Shown in pieces: positions 46,568-59,129 of a stretch of 64,000 nt of DNA. The notes beneath the pieces were generated by a model, which saw only the letters and a program-made list of their open reading frames with translations, made no database searches and had not been told where the DNA came from. Source of the DNA: Isoetes taiwanensis (Eukaryota; Streptophyta; Lycopodiopsida; Isoetales; Isoetaceae); the NCBI GenBank assembly GCA_021234155.1, contig JAJEKV010000060.1:1-64000 (forward strand), in the 5' to 3' direction. The translations under genes and the position numbers were made by a program. The stretch's first letter is position 1; every line of letters begins with the position of its first letter.

Positions 46568-48800
46568 TAAAAAACAATCAAAATGGCAAGAACCTACCTC
46601 CGATCAACCCGTTCTAATTCCATGCTCAGAGAGAACAATTTACACATTACAAGAACATGCATATATCAAATGCACACATGCATTGTGACTCCTGAATACA
46701 ATCAGCCTCTCTGAATATGCTTCAAACCAAGCAAAGTCCTACATTTGCAAAATGAATTCCACAAAATTGAAACAGCAGGGAATGCAAGTAAATAATTCCA
46801 GAAAGTTGTACACTCAAAAGTTGAATTAAATGGGTGATCTAAAGTGAAGTTCACCAGTAGCCGAATAATTTTGGAGCTAGATAGAATTAACTGGCATGTA
46901 GCATGCTGCATAGGAGTCACTAACATGAAAAGAGGCTGTAATTCGGGGCAAAGCAATTGGTTAAGCTTAATAATCATCAAGATATGGGAGGGAATTTACA
47001 AAAGTATTATTTTCAACAGCACATCGCAAGAAGGCTTCAAAGAAAGCAACTGACAATGGTGAAGGCCATGGCAAATATCTTATGTATAGCTGTATCAGAG
47101 TCTGCAACATAGAGCTATATCCTAAGAATGTCGCAGCTACCATCCAACACTATAAAAGATTCAAATGATTGAGTCAAAGCTAGGCTGACGCACAATTCCT
47201 CAATAGAAAAGAATTTTTTTAAGAGGAACATAATATAACAAACTTCATAGAAAGCAACAATATGTTTTGGTGCTCCATACCTCTTAACATCTCTGGTTTG
47301 TCAGCGTTAGAAGATTCGACCCCATCATCAGCTTCTCAAAATTGGAAGGCGAAATACGAATCAATGCAGTATGATATTGTGAAGAGGGAAAAATCCAACC
47401 AGGAAAAACAAACAAAAAATTGGAATAGCTAAAGACGTGCCATTCTTATTCTTGTTCAAGGAAGAGTGCAAATTAGGGCAGCGCAACCAAGATAAAATGA
47501 AATAAAATACCCAAACAAATTTTAAATTTGAAGTGCCACGATAAATTGTTTCGACAGTGGAATCCATTTACAGAGGTTGCCAAGCAAAAGGATGTAGAAC
47601 AAATGAACCCATCCATGAAATAAACCTTATCATGTGTTGGTTTAATAGCAGCTTCCGCGTAACGATTGCGTTTCTTTGAAGCAGAGAAATCATAAACTCT
47701 AATCTACAAATTAGAGTTTAAATTCATTCCTAAGCCGATCTGCATGCCTAGATCACCATCTATAACCGTCACGGTGTTACCAAAAATAAACTTGGATCGG
47801 ATAAGCAATGCCCCTCACCGAGAAATGTTGATATCATGCAAAAACACACATCCAATTATTGGACTTTTTTTTTCCAAGTGCCAAAACATTTCAAACCTTA
47901 GGAAACCAACCTTAGAAAAAAAAACAAAAAAACGTTTTCCACCAAACCGGAAAACCCAAATTTAGGAAGTAGATTTCTAGTTTAAGTTATAGCCTGAGAG
48001 GCTTTGTCATACAAATCTCAAACAACATAAGGGGTCTAATTTGAACATTATCTTAATTATTCCAATTACGATGACATGCAGACTTTGCCATAAACCTCCA
48101 ACCATATTAGCATGACCTGAAAAGGGGCTAAAGAACAGTCAAGGGACCTCTAAATGAGGCCCTACTTATCTGAAAATTAGAAACAACAATTGGCTATAAC
48201 ATAGACAATTGATCATATTATATAAAACAATCAATCATAGCATAGTGTTGAGGTTTTCAAAACCTAAAATGCATTCTATAATTTTATATTTGTAAGGATG
48301 CATGAAATACAGTCAAAACTTGCCTCAATTTTTATATGTTTTACTCTACTTCTACATGTCCATGAGCTAGGATGAGGGAAAAGGAACACCCTTTTCATTC
48401 TAGAAGGGATAATATTGCCCCTTTCTCATATAATGAAGAATCTAAATCTATGCTTTATATCATGCTAAAATGGTTGGGCTACGCTTAGAATTAAGGATAC
48501 CAACCAATTGATGATTCGTGTCAACTTGATATGAATGACATATCAAACCTGAAGACATGTAATACTCAAACAAATGCTTCAAATTTATCACGTACAATAT
48601 TGAATAGATCTACAACCACTTAGTGGAAGGTAGATAAAGCAGCTCGTTGTTTTGTTGCCTGACATAATTTTAGTGAGTTGCTTGTTCTCAGTACATAGTT
48701 TAATGGTTGGATCCTTAGTTTAAATGCCCAGAGGTTGTCTCCTATAAACAAATTTCAAGAGATGGTGACCAAGGGCATATGATTTTTGTTAGTAGATGGT
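46568..48800. other. No supported gene
   Basis: AT-rich; open frames under 95 codons on both strands without domains. No repeat array or RNA gene is apparent. Confidence 0.45.
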
Positions 48801-48804
48801 CGAA

Positions 48805-48958
48805 TATTGCTCAAGACTTCATGTCGAAATGCCAAAACTTAGGAGATTTTTGAATCTTGACAAGCTTATTTAGAGAGCTTCTATTGCTCAAGACTTCATG
48901 TTGAAATGCCAAAACTTAGGAGATTTTTGAATATTGACAAGCTTATTTAGAGAGCTTC
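48805..48958 (+). repeat. 78-bp direct tandem repeat, two copies
   Basis: ATTGCTCAAGACTTCATG starts at 48,805 and 48,883. The copies run through AGCTTATTTAGAGAGCTTC and differ at only a few positions. Confidence 0.9.
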
Positions 48959-48959
48959 C

Positions 48960-49640
48960 AGATATCAAATTTGAGTGTAGCAAAGAAGTAATAAAATTCT
49001 TATGTGGTATTTGTATGATACCATAGAGATGAGTGATGCAAAATCTTGTCAAAATTTTGTGAAATAAACTAAAATTTTTTGCCTAATCCAAAGGTTTTTC
49101 ACTAAAGATTTTTCATCATCGCGGAAAATATGTTCAAGTCAAACACTTAATAAGGCCAATGGCCTTCCATTGTTGATGTATGCTTGAACATAGTAAATGA
49201 GATTATAATTTGACGAATCCATTGTCCTCTTTTGTGATTTTGAAGTACCGTACAGTTTTGCTGTATACAAATTTGCCTTATTCGCTAATCTCATATTGCA
49301 CACCTGGTACTAATTCTTTTACCTAACAAAACTGACTTCGCGCTAACTTACATCGGCATGCCTTCCACGCAAAATTTCAGCCAAAAAGTTACTCTTCTAA
49401 ACAAAATTAATCCTCCAAATATGACTATCGTTAATGATTAATGAAAATCCTTGTGTGCATCATGCATGCCAACCATGACGTGAAATCTTGTTGCTACAAT
49501 AATAATCATATATATGATATATAATAATACATTACGCTTAGAAATATACAGAGTCACAGTCACAGTAAATGTACTATACTATATACTCATGTACAACAGA
49601 TACAGGAGCTATAAGGGTTGCGAGGGCCGCTAAATACATG
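48960..49640. other. No supported gene; 3' flank of the glycine-rich gene
   Basis: AT-rich. Because the glycine-rich gene at 49,645 is on the minus strand, this stretch is its downstream region. It contains TATATATGATATATAATAAT (49,508-49,527), which may hold processing signals. Confidence 0.35.
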
Positions 49641-49644
49641 AGCT

Positions 49645-49920
49645 TTAAGGGATGCTAGGAAACGGGCCACGAGGACCTCCTTGACCACTAGGGCCTCGGG
49701 GTCCTCTAGGACTAGGGCCATCAGGGCCACCAGGAACTCTACGGCTAGGGCCACCAGGAGGGCCTATAGGAGTACGGCCATCAGGATCGCCACCGCCAGG
49801 GCCACCAGGACTGCCACCACCACCACGACCGCCACCTCCAGGACCTTGGGCCATGGCAATGTTGGCTACCAAGGCCATTGTTATCATCGTCCCCATAAGG
49901 AGCACTCCATGCTTCCCCAT
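49645..49920 (-). CDS. Short secreted Gly/Pro-rich protein
   Basis: A 91-residue protein starting MGKHGVLLMGTMITMALVAN and ending GPFPSIP. Residues 1-24 or so form a signal peptide (short basic start, hydrophobic core, cleavage near AMAQ), so it should be secreted to the wall or apoplast. The remainder is Gly/Pro/Arg-rich. There is no cysteine domain, unlike the paralogue at 62.3 kb, whose start differs at a few residues. I chose the Met at 49,920 because it begins the signal peptide and sits about 40 bp below a TATA box; an in-frame extension upstream to 50,028 would put the signal inside the protein. The extension-like composition suggests a structural wall protein; substrate or partner is unknown. 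Confidence 0.7.
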   Translation of the reverse strand: MGKHGVLLMGTMITMALVANIAMAQGPGGGGRGGGGSPGGPGGGDPDGRTPIGPPGGPSRRVPGGPDGPSPRGPRGPSGQGGPRGPFPSIP

Positions 49921-49955
49921 ATCTTCTCTTGCAAAACAATGCATCCACCTTTGCC

Positions 49956-49966
49956 CTTTATATACC
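49956..49966 (-). promoter_or_regulatory. TATA box of the 49.6 kb gene
   Basis: On the minus strand the sequence is GGTATATAAAGGGC, about 40 bp before the chosen ATG. The same 14 bases precede the paralogue at 63.2 kb, so the promoter is shared by descent. The expected start of transcription leaves a 5' leader of only about 10-15 bases. Confidence 0.7.
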
Positions 49967-49989
49967 TCAAGGTCTTCGTTTAAGTCTCC

Positions 49990-51205
49990 CTTTGCATTTA
50001 TAGCTGGTAAACATTTTCTTCCCTGCACATACGAATATCGCGCAGGTTGGTGGCATATTGTTTTAGGTCGAGCGCTTTTAGGTCAGAAAGTAAATCCGGT
50101 CTTAGAGTTGAAGCTTCGTCTCCTGGCAGCAGCAACATCTGGATTCTTCGATTTCCGATCTTTTGATTTCCATCAGTTGAGTGTCTGACAGTTTTGGTGA
50201 CTTTGTAAATTTGTATATTGTTGTTGTTTCAATCGCATTGGCTTGGCATCCAAGTGTCCTGATTCTGTGTTGGTTGTTTTGAAGCGCTCATTTCTAGCAT
50301 TGGTATCAGATTTTATTGCCCAAAACAGAATGCTACCTAGAGACATGAATCTTAAAACCAGAATCTGTTAAACCGAATTGCTCTAGTGATTGGAGCAAAG
50401 TAGGAAATTGCGTCTGCTTTTCCCTTCCTTTTGAAGAACTGCTTACGATTCTGCAAAGATGCTCCCCTCTTTTTCTGGTTTTCTTTCAGGAACCCTTAAG
50501 GAAATAGTACTAGAGTCATATGACGTGCATGTTTAAAACAAAATGTCGTCGTTAAGTTTTCCTTTTTCTTAACTTGCATTTATAGATGATACATATTTTC
50601 CTCCCTGTACGTCCCAATATTTATATTACACAGGTTGGCTTTACACCATGGTGGTTGAATGACACAACAAGAAGAAGAAAGGGCGATAGTCAAGTGGTTT
50701 AGGTCAGAAAAATAATTCGATCTTGAAGCTTCATTTCGTGCCTGCACCAGGTTTTGGATTCTTAGATTTTCGATTTTTTGATTTCCATGAGGTGCGTGTC
50801 AGACAGTTTTGGTGACTTTTTAAAAGTGTAACTTGTTGTTTGACTCGCATTGGCTTGGCATCCAAGTGTCCTGACCTTGGTTAGAAGCTCTCATTTCTAG
50901 CATTGGTATCAGATTTTATTGCCCAGCTTCTGAGTTAGTACACCTTCTGAGTTAGTACACATATGTCCTGATATACAGCTGAAAGGCAACTACTTAGAGA
51001 CATGGATCCCTAAAGCAGAATTTGTTAGAAACGAAATTTTACTCTAGTGATTTGAGCAAAAAAGTCATACTTGCTTTTCCCTTCCTTTTGAAAAACTGCT
51101 TATGATTCTGCCAGGCTGTTGTTTCTTTTTCTTCTCTTTTAGGAACCCTCAAAGAAACAGTACTAGAGCCATATGGACGTGCATGTTTAAAAAAACTGCA
51201 GTTCT
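49990..51205 (+). repeat. Tandem duplication upstream of the glycine-rich gene
   Basis: Copy A (about 49,990-50,540) and copy B (about 50,572-51,205) share in order TGCATTTATAG, CACAGGTTGG, TTTAGGTCAGAAA, GTGTCTGACAGTTTTGGTGA, GGCTTGGCATCCAAGTGTCC, ATTTCTAGCATTGGTATCAG and ACGTGCATGTTTAAAA. Copy A starts right behind the promoter of the minus-strand gene, so the gene's upstream region has been duplicated. Confidence 0.85.
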
Positions 51206-51814
51206 TTCTTAATGTCTTTTGGCTTTTTGAAGCATTCTGAATGCTTGAATCTAAAACGAATTGTGTGGGTTGAACAGTAAGTAACTTGACGGAATTAACA
51301 CAAACAAAACGAATGTGCGGAAGATTAATTAACGAGAATGATCTCCAATTTTAAAATGACTCTTCAGTATTATGCAAGATCACGTTCTTCCATTCTACAT
51401 TTCTTTGGTTCTATCTGATGTTTCCGGTGATTTACAGCCGGTAAAATTGTATCTAGCAACATAATTTGTACCTCCATGTGACAAATGATGGATGATACAA
51501 ATGCTAAGATCCATCTTTAATCTTGGTAATATTGGCTGACAATGAGATACGTGCTACAGATGTTTAAAATACTGGTAATGACATGAACAACTTATTATTT
51601 TTTCTTATGTTCAAGCTAGAAAGACAAGAAAAAAGCTTCTTTTGATGATCACATAAGGACAATGAGATGGAATGCTTTAACTCTCACATATGAAGCAATG
51701 GCCTTGCTGATTTTGTATGAAATAAACAATGATAGAATTCAGCAAGAAAGTTCTTGTAAAGGTTCCAAATGCATGGATTAGGAACTACTTGCTTCTACTT
51801 TATATCTTAAGTAT

Positions 51815-52083
51815 GGTACCTTCAGACCATGGGGTTAAATTAAACTAAATTTTAAAGTAACCAATTGTTTGTTAATGATAAATTAAGGTTATTTTTGTCA
51901 AGCTTTCACACCACTTGTTATGTCAATTACTAACATTACACATTCTGTTAAAAAAAGTTTTAGACATGAGATTTGTTATGTTATCCACTAACATAACAGA
52001 ATTTGTTAAAAATATTTTCGCATCAAAGTTTGTTATATTAGTTTTTAACATAACAAAATCTGTTAAAAAGGGTTTCACATTGC
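51815..52083 (+). mobile_element. Small element with GGTACCTTCAGACC end
   Basis: Begins GGTACCTTCAGACCATGGGG and ends GGGTTTCACATTGC. Inside, TTAACATAACA/TGTTATGTTA motifs recur. The same two ends occur in the reverse orientation at 56,328-56,486. Confidence 0.6.
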
Positions 52084-52312
52084 AAAACAGAAATTCAATA
52101 TGTTAATGGTCACTGCATGTTCCTCTTCCGGCCTATCTTTGCTATTTGTATTTACCATTTATATAAAGACCTTCTCTGCATTACAAAAGGCAGGCGATCA
52201 AATAGACCGTAGCAAGTTATGAGTCAATCAAATCAAACAGCCAATGATAGTTTTGCTGCCCATACAAAGTCTGCTGCAGTCCAAAAGTTACAAAATAAAT
52301 ATATTGTTAAAG

Positions 52313-54305
52313 AATAGAATAGTTTTTTTAACGTCCACGAAGACCAATAGGTCATGGGACCCATACAATGGGCTAGTACAATCATTACTACTAGGATTAA
52401 AAGACCCCTGCCTCGAAAGGTTTTCAAGGGAAAAACCTTTGCAGTAATGATGATACTAGACAAGCTTAGATAATGACTACCGAGGGCTCAGTAATTGCAG
52501 ACGTTTATCTAGAACCTCAAGTATATATAATGCCAAGTCATGCAGATGATGGTGTCCGAGAAGTTGTGGAAGCGTGGAATGGAATGCTAAGGTCGAAAAA
52601 TGATTGGGACTATCTCAAAAGCGAGGGCAACTTCGGAAGAGTATGGCTTTCATCTTCAATAACCTGTGAATCGGCAACATGGTACATAGTCTCGCTTCTC
52701 GCGGCAATTCGCGGCCGCTCCCATCTACTGTCTCAATCCGTAGCACTGTGGGACCCGTGCGAATTGATGCAATAGCTACAAGCTTCGTTCTGGACAATGA
52801 AGCAAGCAAATAAGCTTGGGGCCCGGTGCCAAAAGTGGGATTTATGTGTGCATGATAATGACCGGTTTTTCACTTGGGCCAAAGTAAGCTGGCGTCCCAT
52901 ATCTTTTGACCATTAAGATATTGTTGCAAAAGCTTCGAGGATCGAATCGGCAAGCATCGTGCGATTGCTTCTGGTTTACCAACCGGGCAAACCATGTAGT
53001 GCAATGCTCTTTCCAACATCGTTTCAAACGCCGAGGAGATTGACCATGGCACGTGCAAAAGAACGGGATACCTAACATCATCCATGTGGTGCACCTTGCG
53101 GATATAGTGGAGATGTCGCTTCATAGCGGAATGTTGAAGAGGCCAAAAACCACTCTCTTGTAAAAGAATAGCATAGGGCACCGTTGTTTTAACTCCAAGG
53201 TCGTAAGTAAGAAAGGACTTTTGCACCCCGCTCCAAGCTCTCCCAAGCACTAGCACTAATGGCAGCCCCCCACACTGAGAACCATACAAGAAAAAACAGG
53301 CTCTACCAAAGCCCCCAAACAAGTGGGCTTTCCGTGGCCAATCATGAATTTCTCACGAAAACAATTGTTTTGCATGGCATAGAGTGCTCTCCATCCAAGA
53401 GACCACCGGCTTGGTAATACATTGTTCCCAAAGTGTGTTCTTACGAATTCTACACCAAGATACTTGTAGCTATCTACAACTTCAACTCGGCGGCTATCAT
53501 AGTGCATAGGGGAACATTGTGACGAGAAGATTGAACTACCAAAAGCTTGGTCTTTGCGGATTAACACGCAGAACTGTGTTCTCACGTAAACTGCGGCGAG
53601 CATGTAAATGTTGCCGCATACTAGCAGCGGTATGTGCGGGTGAAACATCATCAAAGATACATAAGTTGCCTAATGATATAGTGTGCCAAATGTGGACCTC
53701 CCCGCCATGATTATCAAGCCATTCTTCTAATTGATCAATGTACAAGCCAAAGAGTGTAGGAGATAAAAGGGCAACCCCGATTTAACTCCAATATTGCTAG
53801 TGATTTGAGTACCGATCTTTGGAAATTTAGCAAAAACCCTTTCATAGAGCCGATAAACCTGCATTTTGAAGATCTTGTGGAACCCAAGTGCACGCAAGCC
53901 GCCAAAGAAGCTCGGCGTGGTAATCAGTATCAAAAGCGTAAATAAAATCCACAAAGCATATATAGAGGTCTTGTTTCAAACTTCGACTATGTTCAATAAG
54001 CATGCGCAATGTGAAAATATGGTCTATGGTAGAATGGCATGGACCTAAAAGCCCGCTTTGTCCCTACAAAGACGCATACACCAAGATGTTGTTACGCCCA
54101 TGATGTCAACTGCTTCTCAGTAAGACTGCCTAAGAGCTTTGAAAATATGGAATTTACCATGATCATGCGATAATTAGAAGGGTCATGCTTATCACCTGCT
54201 TTGTAAATTGGTACGACCTTACTGAAAATACTAAAGTTGTTCTTTTCTCTTTACTGCTTTGTAAAGAGAAAAGAACAACTAATAAATAGAAAATACAAAG
54301 AGGAT
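52313..54305 (-). mobile_element. LINE (non-LTR retrotransposon), copy 2
   Basis: On the minus strand, RT pieces run in order: YAFDTDYHAELLWRLAC near 53,930 (AFDxxxHxxLL core), a SNIGVKSGLPF block, a YDDV-type loop near 53,650 followed by RQHLHA, then VEVVDSYKYLGVEF, WRALYAMQNNC and LGALVEPVF. A C-terminal stretch follows from SFLTYDLGVKTTVPYAILLQ to YIRKVHHMDDVRYPVLLH. Frames change several times and there is no ORF1. The 3' end is TAGAATAG at 52,313. A 19-bp repeat AATAAATATATTGTTAAAG at 52,294-52,312 and 54,306-54,324 is the target duplication. It is the same family as the copy at 6.1-8.3 kb. Confidence 0.85.
54235..54280. repeat. 20-bp perfect hairpin at the LINE 5' junction
   Basis: AGTTGTTCTTTTCTCTTTAC (54,235-54,254) pairs exactly with 54,261-54,280 around a 6-base loop. 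The right arm belongs to the 44-bp direct repeat, so this is a host-derived inverted copy at the junction. Confidence 0.95.
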
Positions 54306-54364
54306 AATAAATATATTGTTAAAGAGAAAAGAACAACTAATAAATAGAAAATACAAAGAGGATA
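54263..54364 (+). repeat. 44-bp direct repeat, period 58
   Basis: The unit AAAGAGAAAAGAACAACTAA through ACAAAGAGGATA occurs at 54,263 and 54,321 and is identical. The second copy is host flank beyond the target duplication; the first lies inside the LINE's 5' boundary. Confidence 0.95.
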
Positions 54365-55620
54365 TGTTAGCAGCCTTACCAAACTTTAGAAGTTCCAAGT
54401 CTACTTATTCAATTCAGCTGGAGACCTTGGAAACACACAAGTTGCATGTGATCATTGGTTCAAACAACAGGATGGATGTAAAGAAAATCTATGTACTTTG
54501 TAATGGACTGTCACTTCTCTGCACAGGGATAGTAATCATTCTATAAACTCTTCACCGCATGTGAGTTGTCATCTACAAAAGAAACATTGAAGCTCAACAA
54601 GCTCTTAACATGCTGAGAATTGAGAAAAATAGTTCTGTTGTAGTCCTTAAACAAGACTTAAATCTCCCTTGTTAAATATATAGTTCTGATCTATTGCCTG
54701 CTATAAGCCAGAGCATATCATTGTCATTCCCATCTAAGGGCCTCATCTCTTATCATTGAGAACTGCAGACTTGTAGACTTGTTCAAGATTAAGTCTACAC
54801 CATCTGCATGACGTGCATGTGCTCTACAATTCTAGCATCTAGAAACGGGTCACATAAACTAATGAGAAGAGAGATTCAGAGAAATCAATGAACAAATGAA
54901 ATAAATTTGATGGTTGTAGACTTCAGGTCAGTTTAATGTAGGAAAGTGTGTCTTAAACATTTCATAGAAGTACACATGCAAATAGTAGTGATGGTTAAAA
55001 GAAACAACAAATAGCGCAGTTGTAAAATGGTATAAGCATCAGTTTGGGATCATTTGCAGGATTATGCCCCTTCTACTTCTCATTTTGTCCGGGTACAATG
55101 CATGATTCAAAACTCTGCCATGCTAATAAATCAGAGCTTTTTCCAATAGGCAATTTGGAAAATGTTGGGTTCTTTGTTGGTATCTACTTGATAAAATAGT
55201 ATGTCTGCATACATATGCAGCTGCAGAGAAGACTGCTAACATCAATTGTACCTCTTAGAGAAGCCAAAGCCACAAGCCAATGCCTCGTCCTTGGATGCCT
55301 GATCTGACTACTGCAAAGAAGATGGCAGGATACTTTGGACCTTTGGAAACTCAAAGAAGATGGAAACTCAAAGTATTCTGCAAACCCAAAGGCATAAGTA
55401 TTCTGCAAAGAAGATGGCAGGATACTTTATGAAGGATACTTTATGAAGATGGCAGAAGATGGCAGGAAGAACCTTTGGAACATAAAATATATTTTCAGTT
55501 TTAAGCATACGTTTAACAAAGAACCATTATCTGTTTCCTAGCATATGTTCTCTCCAACTTCTATCCAAGCATATGATATGCAAGAAATACCTCTCACCAT
55601 GAAGACCTTATGGGTATTTT
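54365..55620. other. No supported gene
   Basis: AT-rich flank with no domain. Near 55,310-55,465 short phrases (GAAGATGGCAGGATACTTT) are repeated several times in scrambled order. Confidence 0.4.
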
Positions 55621-55625
55621 CCTTA

Positions 55626-56486
55626 GGGTACCTTCAGACATATCAAACACGGCAGAAATACAGTTGGTCAAACAAACCCTTCAAAGTTCATTAAATTTGC
55701 TACAAACCCTTCAAAGTTCATTAGTTTGCTACAGGAGGTTACAGCACATGGTCTTGCAATCAGATCATGTGAGGCTGTCAAAGGTCCAGAGGGGTCCCTT
55801 GGTCTTCCATAAAAGGACTCCTCCTTTGCATCATTCTCAACCATTTCTCTCATTCCTTAGCTTCACCTTTTGATTTACTGTATGTTTTGTGGGTAAGAGT
55901 GCAGAAACTGATGGGATATGAGCTGATGGGATATATGACAGTATAAAGATAGAGACAAAGAACAAAAAATAGAGAAACAAGGAAACAAAAGTCGATCAGA
56001 AAAAATACCTGATCGTCTAGTATTGATTATCTGATATTGACAATGCGTGCAAGGAAGAAGAAGTCCTTTGCCTAAACAAAAAACATGAGGAAGGCAGGAA
56101 GACAAAACGAAATGCTAGTACTTCGAAATGCTGGTATGAGAATGCATAAAATGGTAGCATACCAGAGAAAGCTCTATCGATTGGCGATGGAGCCGATGGA
56201 GCCGATGGCGATGTGCGTCGATGGAGCTGCCGTAACAGCACTAAACCAGCGGCAGGGGCTCCCAATAAAATTTTGTCCAATTCTTGGAAGATTGTTAACC
56301 AATTGTTAATGTTTAACATAACAACCTGCAATGTGAAACCTGGTTAAACCCTTAATTTAGCGCTAACAAATTGTTACAAATTAACCCCTCTTTTTTAACA
56401 ATTTCCTTAACAAAAAACATGTGTGTTGATTGTTAAATTAAATTTTTTTAACATAGCATATTTAACCCCATGGTCTGAAAGTACCC
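55626..56486. mobile_element. Inverted-repeat element, GGGTAC ends
   Basis: Starts GGGTACCTTCAGAC and ends GTCTGAAAGTACCC, which are 13-of-14 inverted; TA flanks both sides. The right 160 bp (56,328-56,486) is a reversed relative of 51,815-52,083. The 861-bp span may be one element or the small element lying near a chance left end. No transposase is seen. Confidence 0.45.
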
Positions 56487-57280
56487 TAACTCTGAAATAA
56501 TGTAACTCTTGCGATGTGCACTCAACTCGATTTAATATCTGCAAACATTTTGAATACATAATATAGACATTGTAAATACATTAGTGATCTGATTTCAGGT
56601 TGTCTCGTCTCTTCAATACTTGATAATTTAACGTGGCCCCTACAAGGGCAGCCTGTGGTCACAATTCACAAGTGATGTTATTTAGCTATTGCTATCCACT
56701 CTTTATGACCTCTCCGATTCTTCTAGCTTTATTAGTGCCTTATTTCTAGACAAACTTACCTTAATTTATCATTACACATCAGAAATAAACCCCTAAAGCT
56801 CCATCTCCAATTATGTAAGAACCAACGATAATTGGGAAAATTCATATCTAAATACAAGTACACAAAGCAGACTTTATTTGACAATTGAAATAACAAATTA
56901 CCACTTACAAAAAAATGATGAGAGACATGTGCTTTCCCTAAACGAAACAATTAATAAACCAATTGAAGCTACAATTTCCTTTTAAGAAGGGACCTCTTAG
57001 ATTGTTGATTCAAGCAACTATGATAGTGTATTAGAAATTTGCAAAAGGAAGACTGTTGTTTGCCTTATGTTAGACTGTTGGTTCTTGCCGCTACGATAGC
57101 ATGGAGATTTTGAGAATTTGCAATTGGAAGATAATGAACTCGAGTAGTTGGCCCTATGTATACTAATATTTAATATCCTTTCCTCTAATATATTGATATC
57201 ATATCCTGTACATATATTCATCAATAAGCTTATTACTGTAAAAGTTTTGCCTTCAAAACCCTTCAGGCTTATGGTGCTCT

Positions 57281-57319
57281 ATAACTGGCTTGAGGCAGCC
57301 AAGCGTTCATAGCGACGTT

Positions 57320-57364
<45 letters not shown>

Positions 57365-57600
57365 GAATTCACCAAGTGTTGGATTGCTCACCCACCAATA
57401 GGGAACGTGAGCTGGGTTTAGACCGTCGTAAGACAGGTTGGTTTTACCCTACTGATGCACTGTGCCGCAATAGTAATCCAACTTAGTACGAGAGGAACCG
57501 TTGATTCGCATACTTGGTCATTGCGCTTGGTTGAAAAGCCAGTGGCGCGAAGCTACCATGCGTAGGATTATGACTGAATGCCTCTAAGTCAGAATCCATA
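57281..57600 (+). rRNA. 25S rRNA 3'-domain fragment (pseudogene)
   Basis: From ATAACTGGCTTGAGGCAGCC to CTAAGTCAGAATCC the sequence follows the conserved 3' part of plant large-subunit rRNA, including the sarcin-ricin loop AGTACGAGAGGAACC (57,485-57,499). It carries scattered substitutions and a small deletion (GATGCACTG for GATGACAGTG). Both ends stop abruptly in AT-rich DNA; no ITS, spacer or 18S is nearby. It is a stray fragment, not a working rDNA unit. Confidence 0.9.
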
Positions 57601-59115
57601 TGCTAGATGTGGCGCTTCTTATATTGAATCCCCGGATAGCAAGTGCATAATTTATGAATAGCAAATAGAGCAATTCGCATAACCTTATATGCTTATTACT
57701 CCCATATATTTAATTACATTGCACAAACTAGTAAATGAAATGCTATATAAATTAGTTTTTGCTATTCAAGGATTATCTATCCATATCTACACATATATAA
57801 TTCTTTCTCCCAAGGCTCGATTCTTATATTCTTTTTCGTTCTTATGACACGTGTGTTTCTTTTTCCTGGGTAGAGATCTTTGGGGAAGAATTTTCGGTGT
57901 AGTGTGGGCAAAATCAGTAACAAAGATCTAGCTGTGGGCGCAATCGGCAGCATTCCTCAGATGGATTCCTTCTGGGCTTCTCCATCTACCGCTAGTATAA
58001 CAAGGCTGGACCTCCTCTATCGACAGCATTCCTGCAGGCTTGCCTCAATTTTGAGCCCCTTGAACTTGAATCTATAGCTATAATAAGTTTTTCAAATCCA
58101 TTCCATCCTGGTATTAATCGATTGATCGACCGCATTCCTCAGGTGGATTGCTTCTAGGCTTCTCCATTGTCAGGAAATTTGCCCCTTCTTCCATCTTTGA
58201 TAGCATGTCAGAACCCACGATTGCAGGGGGGAATATTGGATTTATGCACAAGTAATTCAATCCGGCAACTAGTTGCTGTGGCTTTTGTACTATTTAAGTG
58301 AAAGAGCAAAAAAAACTCTTCGGCGAAGTTTGCATCAGAGAGAAGGAAGACACGTGTGATTTAGGAAAAATTAGATGCGTGTTGACTTAAAAGGCAACAA
58401 TCAGATATAGATTTATGATTAGAATTGTGCCGTTGCTTCCAATTGTTGTCTCATCTATGCCATGAACTTCCAATTCCATCTTGAGGTTTATGAGACCTTC
58501 AGAGATTGAATAGAGAGCACATTTGAGTAGGGACAATGAGATTCATTGGTTTGCATTTTCTTTGTTCCCTATGAATTTTATTAACTACTCCTAACATGAA
58601 TAAAGCTTGACATTTCTAACCTTCAACACTGTTGATCTATAAGAGCCATTTAGATGGCCTACTTACAGGTGACCTACAATAGCCACTTAGATGGCCTACT
58701 TATAGGTGCTTCTACGAATATACCGATGGTCAATGTACCGGGTAGAGCAAGAAGGAAATAGTTCCCTTTGCCACCATTTCCATTTCACACAAATATCTTC
58801 TAATTGTTTTGGAAAATCCTCCATATTTGGAGTTGATAATGGGTTCAACTTTTGAGAGTTTTGTCAAGTTTCACATTCTTTCAAACTTGCACAAATTCGA
58901 TAAAAAGAGATGTTTGTAGCCACCTTGGCAGCCACAATAAATTTGTTGTAGGAATCCATCTTGTTAATTTGGAATTTTCAGATTAATTTGTTAGTTCGAG
59001 ATCTTACAAAAAATACAATCTCACTCCTATTTTAACAAAGAAAATGCAATTATATTCCCACTCCATGTTTCCAACATCAAATAGTTGTTATAAATGCAGG
59101 GAGGGCACCAATGCA
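57601..59115. other. No supported gene
   Basis: A phrase with a GGCTTCTCCAT core (GCATTCCTCAGATGGATTCC near 57,951 and CGCATTCCTCAGGTGGATTG near 58,131) is repeated about 180 bp apart. Another short phrase with GGCCTACTTA occurs at 58,654 and 58,693. Otherwise AT-rich without coding signal. Confidence 0.4.
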
Positions 59116-59129
59116 ACATTCACATTCTT

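Noticed and set aside
52473-52775. 100-codon plus-strand open frame
   Set aside because: Antisense to the 3' part of the LINE; no domain.
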